From assembly GCF_001437205.1 (NCBI RefSeq), contig NZ_JQAZ01000002.1, forward strand, positions 427,459 to 491,458: DNA of 64,000 nt, given 5' to 3'. The notes beneath the pieces are model-generated. The model did no database searches. It was not told the origin of the DNA and saw only the letters and a list, made by a program, of their open reading frames with translations. Of this stretch, positions 36,125-45,974 are shown piece after piece (position 1 is the first letter of the stretch; every line of letters begins with the position of its first letter). The position numbers and the translations under genes are program-made. This DNA is from Lactobacillus selangorensis. GTDB lineage: Bacteria > Bacillota > Bacilli > Lactobacillales > Lactobacillaceae.

Positions 36125-36508
36125 CTAATGATGCATTGTTTTGCGTAATGTTGGTTGTGCGTGGTGTCCTTTGACCTCACGATTATGGATCGTCGGATGC
36201 GAACCGTATGCTTCCAATTTGAAATGTTTCATTTTGCCTGGATATGGTTTGCCCTGTGCTCGAATCTGAAGCCACTGGCGCATGTAAGCGGCCATCTGTT
36301 GGGCAGTTTGAGCTCGATTAGCGTTGCCTTCCTGCTGAGCGGCGCGTGTTACATCCCGCTGAATGTAATTGGTCAGTTTTTGATGATAAGCTAGGAGTTC
36401 GTCTGTTAACGGTGCGTCCCGATACTGATTGAACAACTTTTGGACGTAGCGCATGGCATCTTTGGCATCCTTCGGCTGGTAGTAACGGCCTTGTTGTGAT
36501 TGCGGCAT
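36125..36508 (-). CDS. Hypothetical basic protein, 127 residues
   Basis: Not recognised. It begins MPQSQQGRYYQPKDAKDAMR and is rich in Gln, His and Lys, with a helical middle (QKLTNYIQRDVTRAAQQEGN) and a His-rich basic end (RKTMHH). No signal or membrane segment. A GGACGAG ribosome-like site precedes ATG 36508. It may be co-transcribed with the SDR gene that follows 61 bp later. Cytoplasmic by appearance, and possibly nucleic-acid binding because of its charge. Confidence 0.55.
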   Translation of the reverse strand: MPQSQQGRYYQPKDAKDAMRYVQKLFNQYRDAPLTDELLAYHQKLTNYIQRDVTRAAQQEGNANRAQTAQQMAAYMRQWLQIRAQGKPYPGKMKHFKLEAYGSHPTIHNREVKGHHAQPTLRKTMHH

Positions 36509-36665
36509 GAATTCTCGTCCTTTCTGAAAATATTTGCCCTTATTTTACCACGAAACATTTTATGAATTCGTTAATTTCAGGATAATTTCAAGACAAAGAT
36601 GTTATTTTTTGCTAAAATCAGTTTAATAATAATGAAAAAAGTCAGCTGATTAAAGGAGCTAGGGT

Positions 36666-37310
36666 ATGAGTACGTTGATCGACTTTGTGTTACATATCGA
36701 TAGTCATTTGGTGACGATCGTGCAGACATTCGGCAATTGGAGCTATCTGATTCTGTTTGCCATTGTGTTTATTGAAACAGGTGCCGTTATTTTACCGTTC
36801 CTGCCAGGGGATTCGCTTCTGTTTGCCGCAGCTGCATTAGCTGCCAACCCGATTTATCATTTGAACATCTGGGTCTTCATGACCACTTTCTTGCTGGCCT
36901 GTGTTGCCGGCGATTCACTCAACTTTTACATTGGGAAAAATGCCGAACGAATCTTATCAAAATATGCTTTTTTCCGTAAATTCCTGAATGAGGATAGTTT
37001 GGGGAAAGGGCGGGCGTTCTTTGAGAAGCATGGGGCGATGGCCGTCATTTTAGCCCGCTTCATGCCAATCATCCGGACATTCGTGCCCTTTGTAGCGGCC
37101 GGCAGCGGCTTCCCGTACAAGAAATTTATCCGTTACAATTATCCAGCCTGTTTTGCTTGGGTCGGATTATGCTGCGGCGCCGGTTATTTCTTCGGCAATA
37201 TTCCGTTCGTCAAAGCCCATTTCTCCGCTGTTGTGCTGGGAATCATCATTGTTTCGCTGATTCCGGCAATCGTCGGATTTATCAAGGGTAAAACGGCCAA
37301 GAAGGCTTAA
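36666..37310 (+). CDS. DedA family membrane protein
   Basis: A 214-residue DedA/SNARE-associated (VTT domain) protein. Conserved features are ETGAVILPFLPGDSLLFAAAALA near residue 37 with the re-entrant loop acidic residue, GDSLNFYIGK near 82 and the arginine motif FMPIIRTFVPFVAAGSGF near 138. DedA proteins recycle lipid carriers such as undecaprenyl phosphate and affect membrane homeostasis. TTAAAGGAGC precedes the ATG. It is a single-gene unit ending at a strong terminator, just upstream of the giant gene. Confidence 0.92.
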   Translation: MSTLIDFVLHIDSHLVTIVQTFGNWSYLILFAIVFIETGAVILPFLPGDSLLFAAAALAANPIYHLNIWVFMTTFLLACVAGDSLNFYIGKNAERILSKYAFFRKFLNEDSLGKGRAFFEKHGAMAVILARFMPIIRTFVPFVAAGSGFPYKKFIRYNYPACFAWVGLCCGAGYFFGNIPFVKAHFSAVVLGIIIVSLIPAIVGFIKGKTAKKA

Positions 37311-37324
37311 TTTGAAAATATTTA

Positions 37325-37358
37325 AAAGAGTCTGGAACAATTTTGTTCCAGACTCTTT
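37325..37358 (+). terminator. dedA terminator
   Basis: AAAGAGTCTGGAAC pairs with GTTCCAGACTCTTT around a 6-nt loop. It separates the DedA gene from the giant repeat-protein gene. Confidence 0.88.
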
Positions 37359-37448
37359 ACGTTAACCTTAAAAATCGGCGGCTTTGGCATATAATAAAGG
37401 ATAGTTACTGACACAAATGACAATCAACTTTCAATAGGATAATCAAAT

Positions 37449-40400
37449 ATGAAAATAGATATGAAAAATTTAAATCAATTGGCACAACAGGATGTTCATA
37501 ATTCTGAAGTGCAGCAGCTGGTGCAGACGGCTGATCAGACACGCAGTGCGGCTTCCAGTGCAGCCCAGACAATCGCAACCCAAGCCAGCTTAGCCACCAA
37601 ATTCAATCAGCAGGCCGCCCAAACGGCCGATCCGGCCCAAAAGCAGCGGTATCAGCGCAGCACAGCCGCTGCCGCCCAAGCCCGGACAGAGGCGCACAAT
37701 CAAGTGACACATCTTGAAAATCAGTTCAGCAGTGCAGCCGAACGGATTTCATCATTGGTCGCTTCAGACCGTGTCGCAGCAACGGTGCAGGCATCGTATG
37801 CAACGAGTGACATTGCCACCACACAAAGTCTGGTCGCCCAGACGGACCAAACGGCGGCTTCTTTATCGTCCGCCGTTCAGACAGCGGCCAGTCAGGCAGC
37901 TGCCGATTTACAGGCGGCAAATGTGCAAAGTTTAGTCGCTGACAATCAGACTTATTTGGACCAAGTGGCGGCGTTGCAGACACAGGCGGCTCAATTGGAC
38001 CAGCAGATGGATTCGCTGGCGCACCAAGGCTCCGTTGCGGCCAGTGAGTACAATCAGTCGGCGGCGCTCGAAACAGCCAGTACGGCTAACCAGGCTCATT
38101 TACAGGCCAGCCAGGGCGTGACAGCTGCGCTTAGTTTAGCTAACCAATTAAATGGCAATTTCAATTTACTGCAGCAGTATCTTCGCAACGATCAGGCTGG
38201 TGCACAGCAAAAAGCGCAGCAGGTCGCTCAAAACGCTGCACGAATCCAGAGTTTGGCAGCGGCTGTTACCAAAACGGCTGCCACGACGGCACAATTAACA
38301 GCTGATTTACAGGCATTGACGCCGATTGACCAGAAAAACCGCCGGATTCAGCAGCTGCAGGAGAATGCACACACCATTCAAACGCAGACGCAGGAATATG
38401 TTTCATTGGTCCAGCAAGCCGTTCAAACGGCTTCGCAGGCGGATGAACAGGCCCAAAGCGGTGCACAAGTGAATAATCTGAAGACAGTCAATTCGCTTGC
38501 CCAAACAACGGCGCAGCAGATTAAGGACCTGCAAGGCTGGTCGGTACAGGTCAATACCTTGCAGTCCAGTGCTGCTGCTGCTCAGAGTCAGGCTCAGGAA
38601 GTAATTCATTCTGATCATAGTCGGGGTCAGCAGCAGGCGCAATCAGCGCAAGCCCAAGGGGATGCAACGGCGGACTCGGTCGCTCAGCTTCAGGGTGAAG
38701 TGGCCGCTTTACGTTCGGCGGCGTCCAGTGCTGCTTCATTGGCACAAACGGATTGGCAGAGTGCCAAGATTCAATCGTTGGCGAACGACCTTAAAACGGC
38801 GCTGGTCAAGGTCAATCAGATTGCTCGTTCGGCGGCGGATATTGCTCGTGCGACCGATCAATGGCAGCAGCGGGCGCAAAGTGCGGCCCAGCATAACGAT
38901 CTCAATGCGGCCCAGCAGCATGCGACGAGTGTAGCCGACTTGAGTCTGCAGACCAATCGGCTGACTTCAAGTACAACCAGTTTGACGAGTGAAGCCCACT
39001 ATACGATGCTTCAAATCGAACGGGTACAATCGGCCGATAAGGATGCGGCCGCTCAGCATCTGGCTGTTTTGCAGGAAGACGCCGGTCACTTGCAGGAGAT
39101 CGCTGCTTCATTGGCCGCTCAGGCGGATGCGGCGGTCACTGTGAATGACCAGATGAGCTCGTTAGCCTTAACGGATGTCAAAAATAAGACAGTTCAGTCA
39201 GTTGCCGATCGTGCCGATGCAGCCACAACGCAAGTCACCGATTTGCAGCGGCGGGTCGCCGATACCGTTTCTGAAACGCAGCGGGCACTTACGGCTGCTT
39301 CCAGTGCGGCCCATGATAATCATGCGACCAGAGTGAAAGATTTGGCGGCACAGGTTTCTGCGGCTGTTTCACAGGCTCGTTCAGCGGCCCAAATGGCGGA
39401 TACGACCCAGCAGAAACTGCAGGAACAGCAAAGCAGCTTAGCAAGTCTAGTGGCCCATGATTCTGAAACTGCGGCTCAACAAGCTCAGAATGTCCAAGCG
39501 GCACGGACACAGATTTCTGCCCATGAACAGCGGTACACCGCTGCTTTAAGCGAAGCATCTGCTTTGACGACGACATTGCACTCACTGAGTACGACCGATT
39601 TGGAGAATGATCAGGTTCAAAATGCCCAGCAAGTCGGTATCCAGCAAGTGGCGAAGCTGTACGAAGGCCAGACACTGCTGAAAAACATGCGCCAGCAGCT
39701 TGAAAATATTGTGAATCAGGCTCAAATGGCTGCGCAGGCAAACGATCTCGAGCAGGCTCATCAGGCAACGCACCAGGCGGCCGAATACCGGCAGCAGGCC
39801 GATGCTATCATGAAACAGGGCAATCAGACACTGGCTACGATTCAGTCGCAAGTCGATCAGACGACCGAATGGATTGAACAGGACCGGCAGCAGGGCGCCG
39901 AAACGGTTACTGCGGCAACGCAGGCCTATCAGCGGACGCATGCTGCGGCCCAGACATTGCAGCAGCTGCAGACTTCCTTTAACGAACTGCTCAAGGAAGC
40001 CACCAGTCAAGCACAACAGGACCAGAATAATCGAACGGTTCAGCGCAACAGCCATCAATTGACGACTTTGCAGAAACAGCTGATGCAGGCTAACGTCGCC
40101 GTTCAGCAGCAATTAGCGATGGCTGGCCAAGCACAGAATCAGACCAGCAGTGCGGCCAGCGTTTTGGCCGTTCAGCTCAGTCAGCAATTTTTAAGCAACG
40201 CTTCGAATGCGGCCACTGCTGCTGAGAGCAATGCTTCGCAGGCACAAGCTTATCATCAGTCGGCTGCGCAGCTGGCTCAAGGAATATCAGCGGCTGTCAG
40301 TGCCGATCATTCGGAAACGAATCAAGCCGTTTCAACAGCAGCTGAACAAATTGCGACCATGCAGTCGCATCATCAAGTCTTGACCAAAACCAGCGACCAG

Positions 40401-43400
40401 CTGACCGCTTTGATTGCCGATGTTCGCTCCACTGCGCAAGTCGACCCGACCAATGCCGCTGTTCAGCATTTGGCACAGCAGACCGACCAGCAGGAAAAAG
40501 CACTGGCGGATACCCACCATGCCGCCAGTTCAGCGGCTCAGATTTTGCAGCATCAGTATGGCCGTTTACAGAAAGCAGCCGGTCGTTTTGATACAAACGA
40601 TACAGTCAGCTATGCCAAAGCGATGGACCAGACCGCTGGCAATCACAAGCAGTTTCATGACAATATGCAGACTTTGCAGCAGCAGCTTCATCAGGCTACC
40701 AGCAAGATGCAGACGCTGATTGATCAGGATCGGCAGGCCACTAAGAAATATTTGGAAACAGCTCAGCAGACACAGACGGCCATGACGCCGACATTCCAGG
40801 CACTGCAGCAGGCAGCGGCCGCCGCACAGCCGTTACGGTCGGAAACGGTCCAGCAGGCCCAATTAAATCTGACTAATTCGCAGGTTCAATCGGCTGCTAC
40901 CCAAGCGGCGACACTGAATGATCAGATTGATTCGCTGGTCGAAAACGGCAGCCGGACGCTGGCAGATGCTAATCAGATTGCGAGTGAAGCCCAAGCGACC
41001 AGTGCAACGGATGTGCAGACGATGAGTCAGCATGCCCAATCGTTGGCAGCGGCGCAGCAGCAGCTGACGCAAACGGGACAGCAGGCAGCGTATTTGCAGG
41101 ATTCTTTGGCCGCTTTGCGGACTAAAGTTGTTAAAGCAGTTGCAGCTGACCATGAAGCGGCTGCCCATGCCATGAGTGCCGCTGCCCAAGTACTTGCAAC
41201 TCAGATGACGCTGCACCAGAGTCAGACGAGTCAGGCGCTTGCAACGCTGTCTGAAACGGCGGCTCATACTCAGCAGATGGCCCAAGAAAATCCAACTGAC
41301 CTGCCGATTAAAAATATCGTCGCACAATTGGCTAAACTGCAGACGGATGCAGATTCACTGGCTCAGAAAATGACGCAGACGATGACGGCTGGACAGACGA
41401 CTTTGAGTGCGGCGTCTTCTGCGGCGGCGGCCAATGAAGTTCAGACGACTCAGCAGGCTAGCGGGCAGATTCAGCAATTAAATCAGCGGACGAGTCAGAT
41501 TGATACAACTGTCCGGCAGTTCGTTCACCAAGCTGATGCACTTGACCAAAGTGCGGCCAACGAGTCGACGGCCGTTTCCCAAACGGTGCAAAAAGCCGTT
41601 TCGGATGCTGCAACGGCGACGCACCAGGTCGAAGTTGCCGCCGGACGAGCTGATGAATTGCAGGATTCATTAGCAGCCCAGCACCAGCAAATCGATAGTT
41701 TGGCGATGGCCGATCAGACAAGTCGTTTGATTCAAGGCTTTCAGAAACAGATTCAGCAGCAGCATAAACGGGCGGCGACACTGCAGGACCAGATTCAGCA
41801 AGGGTTGCAAGCAGCTCAGCAATGGCAGCAGGATGCTCAATCGGCTGCCGAAAAACACGATGTGGCGGCGGCTTCGAGTGCCGTTTATCAGACTCAGCGG
41901 GCGCAGCAGCAGGCTTCAGCGGTCCAATCCGAAATGGATAGTTTAGCGTCAGCGGCTCAGAATTTTGTCCAGCAGGGCGAACACGTCCGGCTGCAGGATC
42001 ATCAGACGACCCAGCAGCAAGTCGGTCAGACACAACGGGCTTTGAGTCAGGCAGCCGACTTGGCGGTCAAAATGAAGACGGCAACCGGTCAGCTGGGAAC
42101 GACGATTTCATCGGCACAAGCATTAGCTCAGCAGATTTCGACGGATTCGGCGGCTCAAGAACAGGTTGTTTCGATTGCAGCGCATTCAGAAGCGATGGCG
42201 GAGCTGAATCAGCAAGTTGCATCGGCGCAATCAGTGTTGCAGCAGAATGTTGATCAAGCTAGCAGTGCCGCTGTCTTGAACGATACGGCCCAAACTGGCC
42301 AAGTCGCTTCCGAAGCCATTCAAACCGTTGAATCGACGCGTGATCTGCATTCAACCGCTGAATCGTTAGTCAGTGCGGCAAATTCACAAACGGCTAAACT
42401 GGCCATTACAGTCGCCCATACGACGGCGGCCACCAGTGTTGCTCAGAGTTTAGCCGACAATGCGTTTGCCGGTGCCAGCGAACAGCAGCAGAATCTGACC
42501 AGTGCTTACCAGCAGCTGTCTGAAACGGCGGCCAGCGGCATGCGTACAGCCGCACTCGATCCGCAGAATGCGGCGCATCCAAGTGTGACCGAACTCGGCC
42601 AGCAGATTGCCCAGCAACTGCAGCTGGCTGCAACGACCAGCGAACAGGATCAGAAACAGCGGCCGCAATTTGCAAGTCTGGCGGCTGAATTACAGTCCTA
42701 TGCCGCTTTGAACAATGCGCATCAGGCTGATCGAACCGCACGCACTACAGTTTCATTAGCCGCACAGACGAAGAATCTGCAGGCACAAATGAAGCAGGCG
42801 CATGAACAGATTGCCACCTTTTCTGAAAAAGTGGACCAGCTCGTCAAGACCGACCAGCTGGCTGTCGCTAGTTTAGCCGTCATTGCCGCTTCGGCAGCAG
42901 GACGCACGACGGATTCGGCGCAGGCAATCAACAGTTTCGCCCAGCAGGGGCAGGCCGCTGATGCGGACACGACTTCATATGCGCAGCTCGATTTGGAAAA
43001 CAACGATGTTCAGTCGGCCCAAAAGATGGTGGCTCATTTAGCCGCCAATGTTCAGTCGACGGCAGCACAGGCGACCTCATATGCCAGTCAAGCCCAATCC
43101 TTGTCAGAGGCGGCGGCTGAAACGACCCGGCAGAATGATGTCCGGCAAACACAGCAGCACGTCCAGAATCTGGGTGTGCTCAGCCAGGCCTTGACGTCGA
43201 TGGCAGCTCAAACCGACCAGCAGATGCAGAATGTCATTCAGCTGCATGCGAAAGCCATTCTGCAGGTTCAGCGTGATCAGTCGGCGGCCAGTGTTGCAAC
43301 CAGCACGGCGGCGTCTGAAGTGGCAGTTGCACAGGCAGCCAGCCAGTCGCTGGCCCAAGTTTTGGCCTACGTCAAAACACTGCTGCAGCAGGCACAGGAT

Positions 43401-44993
43401 GTCAGTCAGAAGGTGCCAGCCGATCATTCGGCTTGGCAGTTGATCGATCGGATTAAAGAAACCCAGCAGACGTTGGAAAAATTAGTCCAGCAGGCAAATG
43501 GCTTCGAAACGCAAGCTCAATCGGCCAGTTCGCAGACGGCCGACTATGCGCAGCGAAATGATGCCGTCCATGCCAATCAGCAGATGGCTCGGACACATCA
43601 AGCGACCAGTTTGGCAACGGCTAATATCGGCCAGGCCAATGAATTGCAGCATACGGCCGATGCGGCATTGGAGCAGCTGACGAGTTTGGTGGCACAAGAT
43701 CAGCACAATGCGACGAGTTACGCACGTGCGGCGCAATCATTTGCGACAAATACGCAGTCGACAGCCCAGCAGGTAGCTGCGGGTCAATCGGCAATTCAGG
43801 CTTTGATGCCGCAAGCTGCCACTTATCCGGCCAAGGATAACGAAGATGCTGCCGATCTCTTCCAAGAATTAACGGAAGTTTCAACAGCCACCGAATCGGC
43901 TGCCGCCGCTGCTTCGGAATGGGACAGCAAAGCTCGTTCCGCCGCCCGTCAAGCAGACCAAGTTGCCCAGCAGAACGACCCAGTCCAGACATATGTCTAC
44001 ACGCAGCAGACCAGTCAGGCCAATTACCAGACCAACAAGGCCCGCAATACGGTTTCCGATTTGGTCAGCGAGGCCGAAAGTGTTATGCGGCAGTTACAGG
44101 ATTTGTATCGAATCGATTCAAATGCCAATGAAAATGCCGCCCAAACGGCGAAAAACGTGGTTCAGACAACGACGGCCCAGCAGAATCAGGTTCAGTCTGA
44201 TTTGGCGACCTTGCAAGACGATCTGACGATTCTGAATCGGAATCAAACTGCTGATTCGGAGAACGCCGATATTGCTCGATTGGCCGAACAGGGCCAGCAT
44301 TTGCAGAAACTGGCCGAACAAGTTGCCGGTGCCGTTGAACAGACACAGACCGAATTGGCCCAATCATTGGCGGTTCGTTCACAGGCCGATGTAACCGTCG
44401 CTTCAGCTTCGGCTTTGCAGAGCTCACGTGCGATGACCCATACGCAGCAGGAACAGCAGCACCGTATGGAACATCTCCGTGAATTGCATCAACAGGCTCA
44501 GCACCTAATTCAACGGCAGCGGACCCTGATGGGCAACGACCAGCGGACGATTTACAGTGCCGCTCAGTTTGTGACTTCGACCGCTGCCGATTATGAAGAG
44601 GATGCCAGCGACATTCATTCCCAAACAGAAGTGGCCCGTTCAGCGGCGGCAACCGGCAAGCAACTTGCCGATTCAGCCGTTGCTCAGCAGCCGGATCGGG
44701 TCTTTGCCAGTTTGGCCAGTGACCAAGCGGCCGTTTTGTCGGAAGCCAGTTCCGCTACTGCAACGGTTCAGAATGCCCGGCAAGTGGCTTCGAGTGCCAC
44801 TGCTGCTTTGGCCGGAATGCAGACGGCGTATACGGTGCAAGCGGCCCGTAAAGCCGCCACAGCCGTTCAGACGGCTTATGCACCCCTCAACCTATTATCG
44901 GATGCGGCTGACAGTATGGCTGATCGTGCGACCAAATTAGCTGCCCAAACGCAGGCACGACTGGATTCTCAAGCTAGTGAAGCAGCTAAATAA
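37449..44993 (+). CDS. Giant helical repeat protein, 2514 residues, about eighteen 141-residue repeats
   Basis: I do not recognise a named family. The protein is dominated by Ala, Gln, Ser and Thr, with few aromatic residues, and I noticed no cysteine. It has no signal peptide, membrane segment or LPXTG motif. A motif of the form D-x-x-N-x-x-V/I-Q recurs near residues 15, 156, 292, 433, 574, 715, 856, 997, 1139, 1280, 1421, 1564, 1703, 1847, 1990, 2129, 2268 and 2415 (more degenerate in the later copies), a spacing of about 141. A second motif, D followed by Ala-rich heptads (AHDSETAAQQAQ, DQDRQATKKYL, ADHSETNQAVST), recurs between. The repeats differ strongly in sequence but hardly in length. 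Long amphipathic helices, coiled-coil or spectrin-like bundles, are predicted. A TATAAT at about 37392 may be its -10 box. It has its own terminator and no operon partners. A cytoplasmic scaffold or a protein exported without a classical signal are both possible. Confidence 0.9.
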   Translation: MKIDMKNLNQLAQQDVHNSEVQQLVQTADQTRSAASSAAQTIATQASLATKFNQQAAQTADPAQKQRYQRSTAAAAQARTEAHNQVTHLENQFSSAAERISSLVASDRVAATVQASYATSDIATTQSLVAQTDQTAASLSSAVQTAASQAAADLQAANVQSLVADNQTYLDQVAALQTQAAQLDQQMDSLAHQGSVAASEYNQSAALETASTANQAHLQASQGVTAALSLANQLNGNFNLLQQYLRNDQAGAQQKAQQVAQNAARIQSLAAAVTKTAATTAQLTADLQALTPIDQKNRRIQQLQENAHTIQTQTQEYVSLVQQAVQTASQADEQAQSGAQVNNLKTVNSLAQTTAQQIKDLQGWSVQVNTLQSSAAAAQSQAQEVIHSDHSRGQQQAQSAQAQGDATADSVAQLQGEVAALRSAASSAASLAQTDWQSAKIQSLANDLKTALVKVNQIARSAADIARATDQWQQRAQSAAQHNDLNAAQQHATSVADLSLQTNRLTSSTTSLTSEAHYTMLQIERVQSADKDAAAQHLAVLQEDAGHLQEIAASLAAQADAAVTVNDQMSSLALTDVKNKTVQSVADRADAATTQVTDLQRRVADTVSETQRALTAASSAAHDNHATRVKDLAAQVSAAVSQARSAAQMADTTQQKLQEQQSSLASLVAHDSETAAQQAQNVQAARTQISAHEQRYTAALSEASALTTTLHSLSTTDLENDQVQNAQQVGIQQVAKLYEGQTLLKNMRQQLENIVNQAQMAAQANDLEQAHQATHQAAEYRQQADAIMKQGNQTLATIQSQVDQTTEWIEQDRQQGAETVTAATQAYQRTHAAAQTLQQLQTSFNELLKEATSQAQQDQNNRTVQRNSHQLTTLQKQLMQANVAVQQQLAMAGQAQNQTSSAASVLAVQLSQQFLSNASNAATAAESNASQAQAYHQSAAQLAQGISAAVSADHSETNQAVSTAAEQIATMQSHHQVLTKTSDQLTALIADVRSTAQVDPTNAAVQHLAQQTDQQEKALADTHHAASSAAQILQHQYGRLQKAAGRFDTNDTVSYAKAMDQTAGNHKQFHDNMQTLQQQLHQATSKMQTLIDQDRQATKKYLETAQQTQTAMTPTFQALQQAAAAAQPLRSETVQQAQLNLTNSQVQSAATQAATLNDQIDSLVENGSRTLADANQIASEAQATSATDVQTMSQHAQSLAAAQQQLTQTGQQAAYLQDSLAALRTKVVKAVAADHEAAAHAMSAAAQVLATQMTLHQSQTSQALATLSETAAHTQQMAQENPTDLPIKNIVAQLAKLQTDADSLAQKMTQTMTAGQTTLSAASSAAAANEVQTTQQASGQIQQLNQRTSQIDTTVRQFVHQADALDQSAANESTAVSQTVQKAVSDAATATHQVEVAAGRADELQDSLAAQHQQIDSLAMADQTSRLIQGFQKQIQQQHKRAATLQDQIQQGLQAAQQWQQDAQSAAEKHDVAAASSAVYQTQRAQQQASAVQSEMDSLASAAQNFVQQGEHVRLQDHQTTQQQVGQTQRALSQAADLAVKMKTATGQLGTTISSAQALAQQISTDSAAQEQVVSIAAHSEAMAELNQQVASAQSVLQQNVDQASSAAVLNDTAQTGQVASEAIQTVESTRDLHSTAESLVSAANSQTAKLAITVAHTTAATSVAQSLADNAFAGASEQQQNLTSAYQQLSETAASGMRTAALDPQNAAHPSVTELGQQIAQQLQLAATTSEQDQKQRPQFASLAAELQSYAALNNAHQADRTARTTVSLAAQTKNLQAQMKQAHEQIATFSEKVDQLVKTDQLAVASLAVIAASAAGRTTDSAQAINSFAQQGQAADADTTSYAQLDLENNDVQSAQKMVAHLAANVQSTAAQATSYASQAQSLSEAAAETTRQNDVRQTQQHVQNLGVLSQALTSMAAQTDQQMQNVIQLHAKAILQVQRDQSAASVATSTAASEVAVAQAASQSLAQVLAYVKTLLQQAQDVSQKVPADHSAWQLIDRIKETQQTLEKLVQQANGFETQAQSASSQTADYAQRNDAVHANQQMARTHQATSLATANIGQANELQHTADAALEQLTSLVAQDQHNATSYARAAQSFATNTQSTAQQVAAGQSAIQALMPQAATYPAKDNEDAADLFQELTEVSTATESAAAAASEWDSKARSAARQADQVAQQNDPVQTYVYTQQTSQANYQTNKARNTVSDLVSEAESVMRQLQDLYRIDSNANENAAQTAKNVVQTTTAQQNQVQSDLATLQDDLTILNRNQTADSENADIARLAEQGQHLQKLAEQVAGAVEQTQTELAQSLAVRSQADVTVASASALQSSRAMTHTQQEQQHRMEHLRELHQQAQHLIQRQRTLMGNDQRTIYSAAQFVTSTAADYEEDASDIHSQTEVARSAAATGKQLADSAVAQQPDRVFASLASDQAAVLSEASSATATVQNARQVASSATAALAGMQTAYTVQAARKAATAVQTAYAPLNLLSDAADSMADRATKLAAQTQARLDSQASEAAK

Positions 44994-45005
44994 TCGTGAC
45001 AACAC

Positions 45006-45041
45006 AAAAACCCTTGGCAAAATTATTTGCCAAGGGTTTTT
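45006..45041. terminator. Bidirectional terminator after the giant gene
   Basis: AAAAACCCTTGGCAA pairs with TTGCCAAGGGTTTTT. It lies between the convergent giant gene and the GNAT gene. Confidence 0.88.
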
Positions 45042-45049
45042 ATGATTGT

Positions 45050-45559
45050 CTACTGTTGCCATTGCAATTGAACATTATCGTTGGTGACGGCAAGCTGTTT
45101 GAAACCAAGTGTGGCTAAAATCGAAGCGGCGAGATGGTCGTCGGCTGATAATGTGATCGACAACTGTTTGAGGTTGAGTTCCCGTTGTGCAAAGGCAACC
45201 ACATATTGAAATAATTCATTTAATTCTTCTGTATTCTGCCGGTCCAATGACATTTCATAATGGAGCGTGGCCTGGGTCCGTTCGGCCATAAAATCGGCTA
45301 ATTCAATTAAACCGATGAACTGATGGGTCGTGCGCTGGCTGAAACCCCAAGTCAGGGCTTGATTGGCCATGATTGTCTGCATCGTATGATTGATATAATA
45401 AGCTGTTTCTTTCATATCGTGGTCAGGTTCACGGTCATTCTGCTGGGCAATTTCAGTATTGCTGCGCAGTGCATAAATATCCTTCAGCGGATAAGCCGTC
45501 AGCCAGTTCAGCTGAACGTGTTCCGTCATCATCGGATGATAAGCTTCGAATGGAATCAT
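45050..45559 (-). CDS. GNAT family N-acetyltransferase
   Basis: A 169-residue protein of the RimJ/RimL type. The start MIPFEAYHPMMTEHVQLNWL with the YPLKDIYALRSNTEIAQQND segment is typical of ribosomal-protein-like acetyltransferases. FIGLIELADF near 80 and the C-terminal AASILATLGFKQL, corresponding to the conserved N..S..v..KlGF motif, complete the fold. The acetyl-CoA loop is less canonical than usual. ATG 45559 is chosen because AAGGAG stands 9 nt before it; a TTG three codons upstream overlaps that site. Substrate unknown. Confidence 0.78.
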   Translation of the reverse strand: MIPFEAYHPMMTEHVQLNWLTAYPLKDIYALRSNTEIAQQNDREPDHDMKETAYYINHTMQTIMANQALTWGFSQRTTHQFIGLIELADFMAERTQATLHYEMSLDRQNTEELNELFQYVVAFAQRELNLKQLSITLSADDHLAASILATLGFKQLAVTNDNVQLQWQQ

Positions 45560-45666
45560 TTCGGTCAACTCCTTTTTGAAAAGTGTAGCACGGAATAAAA
45601 GTCAGGAGAAAAAAAGAATCTCGATTGGCATGATTTGATTCGGACGTATTTAGGTTAAAGAAGCAC

Positions 45667-45699
45667 AAAAAAAAACGGCACCCGAATCAACTCAGATGC
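45667..45699 (-). terminator. tRNA-Ala terminator
   Basis: On the minus strand GCATCTGA pairs with TCGGGTGC (with wobble pairs), followed by nine T. It stands about 30 nt after the tRNA. Confidence 0.7.
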
Positions 45700-45728
45700 T
45701 GTCGCGCACGATTTCACTGTTGTTAAAA

Positions 45729-45801
45729 TGGACCCTAACGGATTTGAACCGTCGACCTCTTGCATGCGAAGCAAGCGCTCTCCCAGCTGAGCTAAGGGCC
45801 C
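45729..45801 (-). tRNA. tRNA-Ala, anticodon CGC
   Basis: A complete cloverleaf on the minus strand: acceptor GGGCCCT with AGGGTCC, a D arm TAGCTCAGCTGGGAGAGCG-like (TAGCTCAGCTGGGAGAG), an anticodon arm CTTGC-TTCGCAT-GCAAG, and a T arm with GGTTCAAATCC. The anticodon is CGC, reading GCG (Ala). G3 pairs with U70, the alanine identity element, which confirms the charge. The discriminator base is A and the CCA end is not encoded. Confidence 0.95.
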
Positions 45802-45974
45802 GTACACTTTTTATTTTAGCACAACTGTTCAAAAAGTGTCGAGTAAAAAAATGAACCGGCAGCTCAGACTAAGAACGGTCAGCTTGGGCGGTGCCGCTGG
45901 CTGGCAAATTGACAGAAATTGCTGGTCAAGGTAAGATTGAAGACAAATACTTTACGGAAGCGAGGTCTGAAAAA

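Noticed and set aside
37714..44940. Many open frames of 60-190 codons on both strands inside the giant gene
   Set aside because: They are by-products of the GC-rich, repetitive Gln/Ala codons of the main frame, have Arg-, Pro- or His-heavy composition, and lack ribosome sites.
37449..44993. Regular repeats that might suggest a CRISPR or DNA satellite
   Set aside because: The 423-bp period exists at protein level with strongly diverged DNA, and there are no identical short repeats with unique spacers.
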